A DNA stretch of 64,000 nucleotides from an uncultured Opitutaceae bacterium. Lineage in GTDB: Bacteria > Verrucomicrobiota > Verrucomicrobiia > Opitutales > Opitutaceae. How positions within the stretch are numbered: the first letter of the stretch is position 1; the number at the start of each line of letters is the position of its first letter. The notes below the pieces were generated by a model. The model saw nothing but the letters and a program-made list of their open reading frames with translations. It was not told the origin of the DNA and searched no databases. The stretch spans positions 1,249,627 through 1,313,626 of the forward strand of contig OX638348.1 in assembly GCA_951813085.1 (NCBI GenBank), in the 5' to 3' direction. A program made the position numbers and the translations under genes. Below are positions 38,667 through 46,592 of the stretch, piece by piece.

Positions 38667-39149
38667 ATGCGTGTATCGACCTTGGCGCTTCTGATATCGG
38701 TTTGCTTAGCGTTGGTGTCGTGCAATACAACTAAGGTCGGGTTCGATTATGAGACCGCCGTAGCTCGATTTGTATTGGAAACTAGCGACAGTGGATCGGT
38801 GGTGACTTTGCCTGTAAGCGGTGTACGGATACGTGTTTCATCGAGAGCGGTGCTGACTGAATTCGATATCACGAACGTTTCTCTAGCGGAACAAGAGCTC
38901 GGGCAATGTCTTCAGTTTACATTGACCCATCAAGCGTCGCGAATCCTGTATCAGGAAAACGCTACCAATCAAGGGGCTCGAATGGTGATGATCGTAAACG
39001 GAGAGCCACTCGGGGTGCAGCGAATCGAACGGCCCATTTCCGATGGAATCTTGCATATGTTCGTTGAAATTCCGGATTCAGACCTGCCAGAGCTAGCGAG
39101 AAACTTGAAAGGAACGAGCATTGAGATTCAGAGCAAGATTCACGGTTAG
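38667..39149 (+). CDS. Putative lipoprotein of unknown function
   Basis: Protein of 160 residues starting at ATG 38667, directly before a hydrophobic signal with lipobox ALVSC (Cys19). An upstream in-frame start at 38616 would add 17 basic residues. The body has predicted beta-rich sequence (VGFDYETAVARFVLE, MVMIVNGEPLGVQRIE) and ends IEIQSKIHG. I recognise no family with certainty. The next gene starts inside its last 29 bases at a TTG codon, so the two are translationally coupled and may work together at the envelope. Confidence 0.75.
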   Translation: MRVSTLALLISVCLALVSCNTTKVGFDYETAVARFVLETSDSGSVVTLPVSGVRIRVSSRAVLTEFDITNVSLAEQELGQCLQFTLTHQASRILYQENATNQGARMVMIVNGEPLGVQRIERPISDGILHMFVEIPDSDLPELARNLKGTSIEIQSKIHG

Positions 39150-40128
39150 CGGTCTTCTTGTCCTTTGCTGGGCTTGCTCCGTCTGTGGCGCCCCTCGAAT
39201 AGGAGAGCATTTCTGGCCCACGCCGAATGAAGCCTTCGTAGATGGGCGACCCTTGTCTCAATTGCTTCAGCCGACTCAATCGGGACGACTTGAGTCCGCG
39301 CTTTGGGGATGCGTCCGTGAGGGTGGGGGTCGTTTCCACGAAGGAATCGATCTTAAAGCCATCCAGAAAGACGGCCGTGGCGATGCCTTGGACTCTATTT
39401 TCGCTTTCGATTCGGCTACGGTCCAATACGTGAATCGGGATCCAAGCAAGAGTAGCTACGGGCGTTATATCGTCGTTGAGCATGGGCAATGGATGCCCGG
39501 GATGGTCACCTTATATGCCCACCTCGCCTCTATACCGAATAACATTAGGTCAGGCGTTTCGGTTGATGGTGGGCAGATTCTCGGCCGTATGGGTCGATCT
39601 GCTAGCTATACGATCCCGCGGGAGCGCGCCCATTTACATTTTGAAATCGGCCTTTGGCTCGGTCCTCGTTTCCAGCCTTGGTACGATGCTCAAAGATTCA
39701 AGACACCCAATGACCATGGCCTGTACAATGGCATGAACATCCTAGGCTTCGACGTCTGGGAGATTCTCAACGGGTTGAAAGCAGGAAAGTACCGGAACGT
39801 GCGCGAATATTTCGATGACATGCCGGTGGCCTTGTGGGTGACCTATTGGGATGAGGGCATTCCAGATTTGCTTCAAGTTTGTCCCGAGCTTATGGTCAAT
39901 CCGGTGATTCCAAATGATCATGCAGGATGGCGCATCGCATTCTCATCCAGCGGCGCTCCCATTCGATTTCAAGCGCTCGGCAGTCAAGATCGAGCGGGTT
40001 CCCGACGAACCTCAATCCAGGTTGTCGATGATCGGCTTGCGCGATCGTCTCCATGCATGAGCCTCGTGCAATCTGGAGGTGCTAGCCCGAAGTTGAATGC
40101 GACGCTTCTTCGGTTGTTCGTCGATTGA
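39121..40128 (+). CDS. Exported M23-family (LytM-type) peptidase-like protein
   Basis: Protein of 335 residues. The likely start is TTG 39121, preceded by AAAGGA at 7 bp and giving a signal peptide (RFRARFTVSGLLVLCWACSV, ending CGA). The LytM domain shows FHEGIDLKAIQKDGRGD near 77 (His and Asp zinc ligands), YGRYIVVEHGQWMPGM, TLYAHLASI and RAHLHFEIGLWLGPRF near 169 (HxH). All expected zinc ligands appear present. It probably cleaves or binds peptidoglycan in the periplasm. The C-terminal 100 residues look like an extra beta domain. It overlaps the upstream lipoprotein gene. Confidence 0.86.
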   Translation: MRFRARFTVSGLLVLCWACSVCGAPRIGEHFWPTPNEAFVDGRPLSQLLQPTQSGRLESALWGCVREGGGRFHEGIDLKAIQKDGRGDALDSIFAFDSATVQYVNRDPSKSSYGRYIVVEHGQWMPGMVTLYAHLASIPNNIRSGVSVDGGQILGRMGRSASYTIPRERAHLHFEIGLWLGPRFQPWYDAQRFKTPNDHGLYNGMNILGFDVWEILNGLKAGKYRNVREYFDDMPVALWVTYWDEGIPDLLQVCPELMVNPVIPNDHAGWRIAFSSSGAPIRFQALGSQDRAGSRRTSIQVVDDRLARSSPCMSLVQSGGASPKLNATLLRLFVD

Positions 40129-40161
40129 TCGCTTCTTCCCTGGCGACGGTGGCAGACAAAG

Positions 40162-40192
40162 AAAAACGCCGACCCCAAGGGGGGTCGACGTT
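40162..40192 (-). terminator. Intrinsic terminator for the small basic protein gene
   Basis: On the minus strand ACGTCGACCCC pairs with GGGGTCGGCGT (one wobble) and is followed by TTTTC. It lies 27 bp after the stop at 40219 and also faces the convergent M23 gene. Confidence 0.8.
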
Positions 40193-40218
40193 CTAGAAAT
40201 TGTTTAGCGGATTGCCGT

Positions 40219-40374
40219 CTATTCAGCAGGTTTTGTCTTCTTCAGGCCAACGACTCGATCGCCGTCCTTCCATTCCCCGCGTTTCTTGAGCAATTCGACG
40301 CGTTCGAATCGTTTTAGTACGTTGCGTTTTACGGCGGAGCTGCTTGAAGATTTGTAGCTTGGATGCTGTGACAT
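40219..40374 (-). CDS. Small basic protein, Chlamydiae/Verrucomicrobia type
   Basis: Basic protein of 51 residues starting MSQHPSYKSSSSSAVKRNVL and continuing KRFERVELLKKRGEWKDGD, which matches the short lineage-specific basic protein family (TIGR04137 as I remember it). The ATG at 40374 is chosen over an upstream start, because the family begins here and the longer form covers cutA sequence. It has many Lys/Arg and a Ser run and may bind RNA or ribosomes; the real role is not known. It lies directly after cutA on the same strand. Confidence 0.85.
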   Translation of the reverse strand: MSQHPSYKSSSSSAVKRNVLKRFERVELLKKRGEWKDGDRVVGLKKTKPAE

Positions 40375-40379
40375 GGCGT

Positions 40380-40760
40380 TTAAATGGGTTCCGGTTTTTG
40401 GAAGCCGCGTAAGTTGGACGCGTCTTTCGCCCATTTCAAGTACTTTTCGTCAACTTTCGTTGCCTCATTTTCGATCCATTGCGGCGTGTCGTAAGGATGG
40501 AGTTCTCTTATGCATTCCCGGGCGGCATCGATTCGCGAATCGACAATCTTTAGCCAAAGTCGGTACTCCCGAGACTCGCAACGCTTGCCTTCCCAGACAT
40601 AGATGGACGTTAAGGGCCCGTCGATTTGGGCGCACGCAGCGATTCGCAGGTCTACAAAAGCCTTGGCGATCGAACGCGCGGTCTCCTCGTTTGGCGCCGT
40701 AGTCCAACACGTAAATAACGCGCCCTCTGGCAGGTTTGGTGCGGATTCGATGTCGTCCAT
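40380..40760 (-). CDS. cutA: CutA family divalent-cation tolerance protein
   Basis: Protein of 126 residues with the trimeric CutA1 fold: FTCWTTAPNEETARSIAKAF, LRIAACAQIDGPLTSIYVWE, EYRLWLKIVDSRIDAARECI and ELHPYDTPQWI. The CAQI and LHPYDTP segments are diagnostic. It has been linked to copper tolerance in Escherichia coli, but the cellular role is uncertain. It is followed on the same strand by the small basic protein gene after 5 bp and is divergent from rpoZ. Confidence 0.93.
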   Translation of the reverse strand: MDDIESAPNLPEGALFTCWTTAPNEETARSIAKAFVDLRIAACAQIDGPLTSIYVWEGKRCESREYRLWLKIVDSRIDAARECIRELHPYDTPQWIENEATKVDEKYLKWAKDASNLRGFQKPEPI

Positions 40761-40843
40761 TGTCGAGGGGTCAATAATCGCTTGACCCCAAATCCCTTCA
40801 AGGTAAAAGGCAGGATTCCACTTAGCAAAAGGAGATATCCGCT

Positions 40844-41047
40844 TTGAGAGACGATTATATAAAAGAAGCCCGCAAGGTCATTACTGACCCGAATATCTTG
40901 ATCAACGTCGTTTCGCGGCGCGTCAAGCAGCTGCGCCATGGAAACCGGCCCCTCGTGGAGTCGCTGGAGAAGCTGAATCCCGAAGATATCGCTCTGCGCG
41001 AAATCATTGAAGGAAAGATAAGCTACGAGATTGGCGACGAAAGCTAG
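40844..41047 (+). CDS. rpoZ: RNA polymerase omega subunit
   Basis: Protein of 67 residues. The start is TTG 40844, preceded by a strong AAAGGAGA at 8 bp. The sequence (NILINVVSRRVKQLRHGNRP, then PEDIALREIIEGKISYE) fits omega, with the VSRRVKQL helix and the IALREI segment. It helps assemble the core polymerase and, in some bacteria, bind ppGpp. A terminator follows at 41078-41104. Confidence 0.92.
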   Translation: MRDDYIKEARKVITDPNILINVVSRRVKQLRHGNRPLVESLEKLNPEDIALREIIEGKISYEIGDES

Positions 41048-41077
41048 ATTGGACGGCCAAGGTCGATCTTTCAATTG

Positions 41078-41104
41078 CGCGGCGGGAAACTGTCGCGTTT
41101 TTTT
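41078..41104 (+). terminator. Intrinsic terminator after rpoZ
   Basis: CGCGGC pairs with GTCGCG (8-nt loop, one G-T pair) and is followed by seven T. It lies 30 bp after the rpoZ stop and before smpB. Confidence 0.82.
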
Positions 41105-41137
41105 TAGGCAGGCTTCTCGTGAAACCCTAACTGGCCC

Positions 41138-41620
41138 ATGGCAGGCAAAAAGAAGAACAATTCCGGTTTACCCAAAGAGATTCGCAATGCGAAGGCGCGT
41201 CGCGACTACTTTGTGGAGGATTCCTTCGAGGCGGGGATTGTTCTTACGGGTACGGAGGTGAAATCGCTCCGCGCTGCAAAGGCGTCCGTGAACGAGGGAT
41301 TCTGCCGCTTCGTGAAGTCTGACCTGTTCATCTACGGCTTGCATATCGACGAGTATGCGTGGGGATCGATGAATAACCATATCCCTCGGCGCGAGCGAAA
41401 GCTCTTGTTGCACAAGCACGAGCTTCGAAAACTAAAAAAGCAAGTGGAGTCTGGTGGAAAGACGATCACCCCGCTTCGACTCTATTTTAAGGATGCGCTC
41501 GTGAAGGTGGAAGTGGCTGTTTGCGTAGGGAAAAAGCTTTTTGACAAACGAGACGATCTTAAGAAGAAAGCCGTCATGCGAGATATGGATCGTTCATTCA
41601 AGGGCGGGCGCTACTCGTGA
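41138..41620 (+). CDS. smpB: SsrA-binding protein SmpB
   Basis: tmRNA cofactor of 160 residues for rescuing stalled ribosomes. It has the standard NAKARRDYFVEDSFEAGIVL start, TGTEVKSLRAAKASVNEGFC, NHIPRRERKLLLHKHELRKL and the C-terminal basic tail KKAVMRDMDRSFKGGRYS. The length is normal. No tmRNA gene was found in this window. Confidence 0.97.
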   Translation: MAGKKKNNSGLPKEIRNAKARRDYFVEDSFEAGIVLTGTEVKSLRAAKASVNEGFCRFVKSDLFIYGLHIDEYAWGSMNNHIPRRERKLLLHKHELRKLKKQVESGGKTITPLRLYFKDALVKVEVAVCVGKKLFDKRDDLKKKAVMRDMDRSFKGGRYS

Positions 41621-41642
41621 TACCTTGCTTCGAAACTACTGT

Positions 41643-42269
41643 ATGAATGACCAAATGACTATTGCCTGCCTGGATCTGGAGGGCGTTTTGATTCCTGAAA
41701 TCTGGATCAACTTGGCAGAAAAAACGGGTATTGATGCGTTGAAGCTAACCACTCGAGATATCGCTGACTACGATGAGCTGATGAGCAAGCGCTTGGAGGT
41801 GCTTGATCAAAATGGACTTACTTTGAAGGACTTTCAGGAAGTAGTATCAACGATGGATCCGCTCGAAGGAGCTGGAGCGTTTCTGCAATGGCTTCAAGGT
41901 CAAGTTGAGGTGATTATCTTGTCGGATACGTTTCGCGAATTCGCGATGCCTTTGATCGCAAAGCTTGGAAATCCTACGATGTTTTGCCATTCTTTATCGG
42001 TCGACTACGAAACGTATCGAATTAATGACTACGTTTTGAGACAACAAGATCAAAAGCGAAAAGCCGTGATTGCGTTGAAAGGCTTGAACTTCCGCGTGCT
42101 TTCAATGGGAGATTCCTACAACGATCTCAGCATGTTGGAAGAAGCGCATGCAGGTATTTTCTTTAAGCCGACAGAGAAGATTACGCAGGAATATCCTCAA
42201 TATCCCGTCACTCAAAATTACGATGAGCTGAAGAATCACCTTTGCTCGAATCACGGGTTTCGCCCCTAG
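41643..42269 (+). CDS. thrH: ThrH-like HAD phosphatase/phosphotransferase
   Basis: HAD-family enzyme of 208 residues resembling ThrH, which dephosphorylates phosphoserine and can transfer phosphate to homoserine. The ATG at 41643 lies 22 bp after smpB. Motif I is CLDLEGVLIPEIW (note DLEGV rather than DxDxT, as in ThrH), motif II is VIILSDTFREFA near 97, motif III has Lys in QKRKAVIAL, and motif IV is SMGDSYNDLSML near 152. It probably serves serine or threonine metabolism. Confidence 0.88.
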   Translation: MNDQMTIACLDLEGVLIPEIWINLAEKTGIDALKLTTRDIADYDELMSKRLEVLDQNGLTLKDFQEVVSTMDPLEGAGAFLQWLQGQVEVIILSDTFREFAMPLIAKLGNPTMFCHSLSVDYETYRINDYVLRQQDQKRKAVIALKGLNFRVLSMGDSYNDLSMLEEAHAGIFFKPTEKITQEYPQYPVTQNYDELKNHLCSNHGFRP

Positions 42270-42309
42270 CGGGCGATCTTAGGAGGCCGATATCATTCGG
42301 CAAAGAAGC

Positions 42310-42777
42310 ATGTTGCATGTCGTACTTTATAAACCGGAGATTCCTCAGAATACGGGAAACATCGGCCGTACCTGCGCGATAACTGAGTCCCGGCTTCACT
42401 TGATCTACCCATTGGGCTTCGAGATTCGCGACAAGCACTTGCGACGGAGCGGAATGGACTATTGGCACAATTTGGATATTCGCCATCATGAAAGCTGGGA
42501 AGCATTCAAATGCTCGGAAGATGGACCGAAACGGCTTTACTTGATGACTACGAAAGGGGCTCGGGCGTATTGGGATGTGCGCTACGAAGAGGGGGATGGG
42601 CTCGTTTTTGGGCAGGAAGGATCTGGCGCGCCGGACTGGCTACACGATGAGATCGGTAATGAAAACCGCATTCAGATTCCATTGTACAATAACACCTTGC
42701 GGTCTCTGAACTTGGCTACGAGCGCGGGAATCGCCGTGTATGAGGCGATGCGTCAACTGAAAGGGGATACACTTTAG
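42310..42777 (+). CDS. trmL: tRNA (cytidine(34)-2'-O)-methyltransferase TrmL
   Basis: SPOUT methyltransferase of 155 residues (YibK/TrmL). The start MLHVVLYKPEIPQNTGNIGR, then LIYPLGFEIRDKHLRRSGMD, GLVFGQEGSGAPDWL near 97 and LYNNTLRSLNLATSAGIAVY near 122 are the conserved motifs, including the knot region. It methylates the wobble base of tRNA-Leu in well-studied bacteria. The next gene begins 24 bp downstream. Confidence 0.95.
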   Translation: MLHVVLYKPEIPQNTGNIGRTCAITESRLHLIYPLGFEIRDKHLRRSGMDYWHNLDIRHHESWEAFKCSEDGPKRLYLMTTKGARAYWDVRYEEGDGLVFGQEGSGAPDWLHDEIGNENRIQIPLYNNTLRSLNLATSAGIAVYEAMRQLKGDTL

Positions 42778-42801
42778 CAGTGGATCAAGTTGCGTTTTCG
42801 A

Positions 42802-43753
42802 ATGGCGATTGCGACTCGGAGAGTGTTGGTGATCAAGACATCGTCGCTGGGCGATATCATGCATGGTCTGCAAGTGGCGCAAACGCTTAAGGAAAATGAT
42901 CCAGGAATTGAGGTTACGTGGATAGCCCGATCTCGTTTCGAGCCTCTCGTTAGAGCAAGTTCGGCGGTGGATCATGTCATTGCCTACCACCGGCTTGGAG
43001 GCATTTCTGCATTGGTCAGATTGTGCCAGCGATTGAGAAGGAAAGAATTCGATGTTGTCCTTGATTTTCAAGGACTGGCTCGAAGCGGAGTGATGACCTT
43101 CTTCAGCAAAGCCCCTAGGAAGGTCGGTCGGACGCTCGAGAAGGCGCTACGCTCTTCTATCAGGAACTCGTTCCAATGCCTAAGTCGAAGGATCCATTGC
43201 ATCCAGTAGACATACTGCTCGAGTTTTGCCGCGTTTTCGGATTTGAAACAGAACTGAAAGGAACGGTGCAATTCGTTGTCCCTGAATCCAGCAAGCTGGC
43301 GACGCGGTCGGAAGAGGGACGAAAGAGAGTTTCATTTGCCCGGAGGGACGCTCACCGCCGGCGACTTGGAGCCGATTCGATTCCCTCGCAGATCAAATGC
43401 TAGAGCGCGATAGCTTAGATATCATGGTAGTAGGAACGCGCTTCTTCGAATGGGTGAATCAGCTGCAGAAATCGTACAAAGATCGCGTTGAGCGAGTCGT
43501 CACCGGAGATCCCTTGAAATTAGCTAGCTTGTTGCAAGATTCAGACTTGCTTGTCGCTAACGATAGCGACGCTACTCACGTGGCTGCTGCGGTGGGAACG
43601 CCTACCGTCGGTCTGTTCGGTCCAACCGATGGAGATCGACTCGGGCCCTATCCGCAGAGCGAGCCTCGAAACTGCGCCTTGAATGCTCCTAACGGGGATC
43701 TTTCGGCTCTAAGCGTGGAAAGGGCGCTTGAGGAGGTCTTTCGCCGAATATAG
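42802..43753 (+). pseudogene. Glycosyltransferase 9 (heptosyltransferase) gene in three frames
   Basis: Heptosyltransferase-type gene that would make a lipopolysaccharide core enzyme, cytoplasmic. Frame 1 from ATG 42802 reads RRVLVIKTSSLGDIMHGLQV to KAPRKVGR. A second frame continues SDAREGATLFYQELVPM through VQFVVPESSKL. A third frame continues PEGRSPPATWSRFDSLADQM and ends with VANDSDATHVAAAVGTPTV and GLFGPTDGDRLGPY. The frame changes sit at a TCGG tandem pair (43124-43131) and a CCC run (43339-43341); one more TCGG and one more C would restore a single frame of about 319 residues. It may be a real pseudogene or an assembly error. Confidence 0.82.
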
Positions 43754-43766
43754 CTTTTCATTGGGC

Positions 43767-43799
43767 TTGCGCTCTTGACTTTAGGAGAGGGCGCAAGTT
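43767..43799. repeat. Hairpin between the glycosyltransferase 9 gene and serS
   Basis: CTTGCGC pairs with GCGCAAG, with a further CTC/GAG inside, in the gap before serS. No T-run follows, so it is more likely an RNA structure in the serS leader than a terminator. No T-box-like core was seen. Confidence 0.4.
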
Positions 43800-43839
43800 A
43801 TGCGCTGCGACTGTAAACGAAAAAAATCTGCTTAGCTCG

Positions 43840-45111
43840 ATGATTGATCTCAAGATCTTACGCGAATCTCCGGAAATAGCTCGCGCCGGAATACAAAAGA
43901 AGCGCAATGACTGCGATCTCGATGCTGTCATGGACGTGGATGCGAAACGCCGTAAGCTAATCGTAGAAGTAGAATCGCTTCGAGCTGAGCAAAAAGCGGC
44001 CAATACCGAGATGTCGCAACTGCAGAAAGGCAGTCCGGAGTTCATGGAGAAAGTGGGCGAAATGAAAGACCTTTCCGCGCGATTCAAACAGAGCGATGCG
44101 GCTTTAAAAGAATTGGATGAATCCTGGAACGACCTTTACTTGAGCGTGCCGAATCTTCCTCATGAAACAGTGCCCGATGGATCTACGGAGGAAGACAATG
44201 TGGAGATTAAGGCTTGGGGCGAAATTCCAGATAAGGAACCGTATCATGTTCCTCACTACGATTTTGATTGGCTGGATCAGATATTGGATTTTAAGCGAGG
44301 AACTAAGGTCACGGGTTCGGGTTTTCCATTTTACGTTGGCGACGGAGCTCGCTTAGTTCGAAGCTTAGTTTCGTTTTTCTTGGATCAAGCCCATGAATCA
44401 GGCATTCAAGAGTTGGGGGTTCCTTTTCTTGTGAATGGCGACAGTGCCTTGGCGACGGGTCAACTGCCCGACAAGGAAGGTCAAATGTATCAGGCCGTCG
44501 AGGATGGGCTCTACGCGATTCCTACAGCTGAGGTTCCACTTACTAATTTCTTGAGAGATGAGATCTTGGAAGAGGCAGAATTGCCTATTTACCGCTGTGG
44601 TCACTCGGCCTGCTTTCGCCGAGAGGCGGGCAGCCATGGCAAGGATGTGCGTGGACTGAATCGAGTTCATCAGTTCGACAAGGTTGAGATACTCAAATGG
44701 GTGAAGCCAGAGACGAGCTATGACGAGCTCGAGTCGTTGCGTGACTATGCCGAGAGTTTATTGCAGAAGCTCGGCCTACCATACCGCGCTTTGCTAATGT
44801 GCGGCGGTGACATGGGCTTTTCCCAGACGAAGCAATACGATTTGGAGGTTTGGGCCGTGGGCCAGCAGCGTTGGCTGGAGGTATCGAGTTGCAGTAATTT
44901 CGAGTCGTTTCAATCACGCCGAGCGCGAATTCGGTATCGGGACTCGCAAACCGGCAAAAACGAATTCGTTCACACGCTCAATGGTTCGGGCCTTGCGGTC
45001 CCGCGCGTATTGGTTGCGATTCTTGAAAATGGACTGCAAGCGGATGGAAGCGTTAAGTTGCCTGAAGCGCTGGCCCCTTACATGGGCAAGGACCATATTG
45101 CGCGAGCCTAA
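43840..45111 (+). CDS. serS: Seryl-tRNA synthetase
   Basis: Class II aminoacyl-tRNA synthetase of 423 residues that charges tRNA-Ser. It has the N-terminal antiparallel coiled-coil arm (about 28-105: KLIVEVESLRAEQKAANTEM), DWLDQILDFKRGTKVTGSGF, AIPTAEVPLTNFLRDEILEE, YRCGHSACFRREAGSHGKDV near 251 (motif 2), EVSSCSNFESFQSRRARIRY near 346 and NGSGLAVPRVLVAILENGLQ (motif 3). The protein looks complete. The start MIDLKILRESPEIARAGIQ is standard. Confidence 0.98.
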   Translation: MIDLKILRESPEIARAGIQKKRNDCDLDAVMDVDAKRRKLIVEVESLRAEQKAANTEMSQLQKGSPEFMEKVGEMKDLSARFKQSDAALKELDESWNDLYLSVPNLPHETVPDGSTEEDNVEIKAWGEIPDKEPYHVPHYDFDWLDQILDFKRGTKVTGSGFPFYVGDGARLVRSLVSFFLDQAHESGIQELGVPFLVNGDSALATGQLPDKEGQMYQAVEDGLYAIPTAEVPLTNFLRDEILEEAELPIYRCGHSACFRREAGSHGKDVRGLNRVHQFDKVEILKWVKPETSYDELESLRDYAESLLQKLGLPYRALLMCGGDMGFSQTKQYDLEVWAVGQQRWLEVSSCSNFESFQSRRARIRYRDSQTGKNEFVHTLNGSGLAVPRVLVAILENGLQADGSVKLPEALAPYMGKDHIARA

Positions 45112-45138
45112 GCGGCTCTCGCTTCGCATAGAGGGGAA

Positions 45139-46563
45139 TTGTCAGATTGGATCACAACGAGAAATTCCCTCAGGTCGATTGCAGGCAGCGATTGGCTCGA
45201 TTCTGGCGTAGCGGATGCTATTAAGGAAGCGGCTTCGGTATACATCGCCTGCTCGGGGGGAGCAGATTCCGTTTTTCTCGCTCTGTACTTCTCGGGGGCA
45301 GAATGGCGCGACAAAATAACGGTTTTGCATTTCAACCACAAGTTGCGGGGCGCGGAATCCGATGAAGATGAACGTTTCGTTAGGAATTTGTGCGATTGCC
45401 TTGGATTGGATTTAGTAGTGGGCGCCTGGGCGCATAGCGGGACCGAGCCTCCGGTTACCGAGGACGCAGCCCGTGAAGCGAGAATGCAATTTTTCGCGGA
45501 CGCATTAGGTAAAGGGACTTATCACTCAATCATATTAACAGGCCATCATGGAGACGATGTAGCTGAAACACTGCTTATGCGATTGTCGCGAGGGAGTGGG
45601 CTGCAAGGGCTTTGCGCTCCACGGGCGCTTTCTACTGGGACCGGAGGACTTCGATTTGCGAGACCCTTGCTCACTTTGCAGAAGGACGAATTGGTCGGTT
45701 GGCTACGAGAGGCAAATTCGACCTGGCGTGAGGATGAGAGCAATCGCTCGAGTAGGCACTATCGCAATCGGCTTCGAAAAAAGGTCATTCCTGAATGGGA
45801 AATCGCTTCGGAAAGGCCGATTCATGCAGGGGTTACGCTCTCAAGGAGATTGCTCGAAGAAGACTGGCAGGCTCTCGATGTCGCCTTTGAAGCAGCGTGG
45901 ACGGAAATAGAGGATGGAAGAGAGCCGCTTCGATTGGCGGATCTATTGGCGTTGCCTAGGGCTTTTCAAAGGCGGGCGATCAATCGATTTGTCTTGGATG
46001 CTGTGGGCAGCCCCGTGGCTTTGCCGATGCTGGATTCGATACTGGAGTCTCTCGTTTCGGAGACTCCATTTAAGAAATCCATAGAGGACAGCCTCTGGAT
46101 CGAGATGGGTGAAGACGGTGTAATGAGGATTTCTAGCAAGCGGTGTAGCGATCGATGGCCGGTGCAAGCGCTTCCTTTGAACGCCACTCTGTTCTTTCCG
46201 GATCTGGGTAACCTTATGGCTTGCGATTCGATTCTTGGGCAAGAATTGCTTGAAAAAGTGCGCGCCGGCGCAGTTTCGCATGAGAAACAGGTCTACCTTG
46301 GGATAGAGGAGAAACAAAGGCCGGCGTTGCAGGTCAGACTATGGGAGCCCGGAGACGCCTATCAGCCAGTTGGAAGAAAATCGCCAGTAAAATTGAAAGA
46401 GCTATTTATCGATCGTAAAATACCGAGGGAGCAGCGATCGATCCTTCCTCTGATCGTCCACTCCAATGGCGATATCTTGTGGGTTCCCGGTCTGCCTCCG
46501 AATCAAAATTATCTGTTAACCGAGAACGCAACCCGAGCCTTGCAATTGACTTACGAGAAATGA
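45139..46563 (+). CDS. tilS: tRNA(Ile)-lysidine synthase TilS
   Basis: N-type ATP pyrophosphatase of 474 residues that makes lysidine at C34 of tRNA-Ile(CAU). The start is TTG 45139 behind GAGGGG. The PP-loop is SGGADS (39-44) in YIACSGGADSVFLAL. Further motifs are HFNHKLRGAESDEDERF, EDAAREARMQFF, GHHGDDVAETLLMRLSRGSG and SRHYRNRLRKKVIPEW. The C-terminal TilS substrate domain (RLWEPGDAYQPVGRKSPVKL, then ELFIDRKIPREQRS) is present. ftsH follows 29 bp downstream, the common tilS-ftsH order. Confidence 0.95.
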   Translation: MSDWITTRNSLRSIAGSDWLDSGVADAIKEAASVYIACSGGADSVFLALYFSGAEWRDKITVLHFNHKLRGAESDEDERFVRNLCDCLGLDLVVGAWAHSGTEPPVTEDAAREARMQFFADALGKGTYHSIILTGHHGDDVAETLLMRLSRGSGLQGLCAPRALSTGTGGLRFARPLLTLQKDELVGWLREANSTWREDESNRSSRHYRNRLRKKVIPEWEIASERPIHAGVTLSRRLLEEDWQALDVAFEAAWTEIEDGREPLRLADLLALPRAFQRRAINRFVLDAVGSPVALPMLDSILESLVSETPFKKSIEDSLWIEMGEDGVMRISSKRCSDRWPVQALPLNATLFFPDLGNLMACDSILGQELLEKVRAGAVSHEKQVYLGIEEKQRPALQVRLWEPGDAYQPVGRKSPVKLKELFIDRKIPREQRSILPLIVHSNGDILWVPGLPPNQNYLLTENATRALQLTYEK

Positions 46564-46592
46564 CGATGCACGTTGCTTTTTTTCACCGCTAA

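Noticed and set aside
43767..43799. T-box regulatory leader before serS
   Set aside because: Only a simple hairpin is seen; no T-box core sequence or terminator pair.
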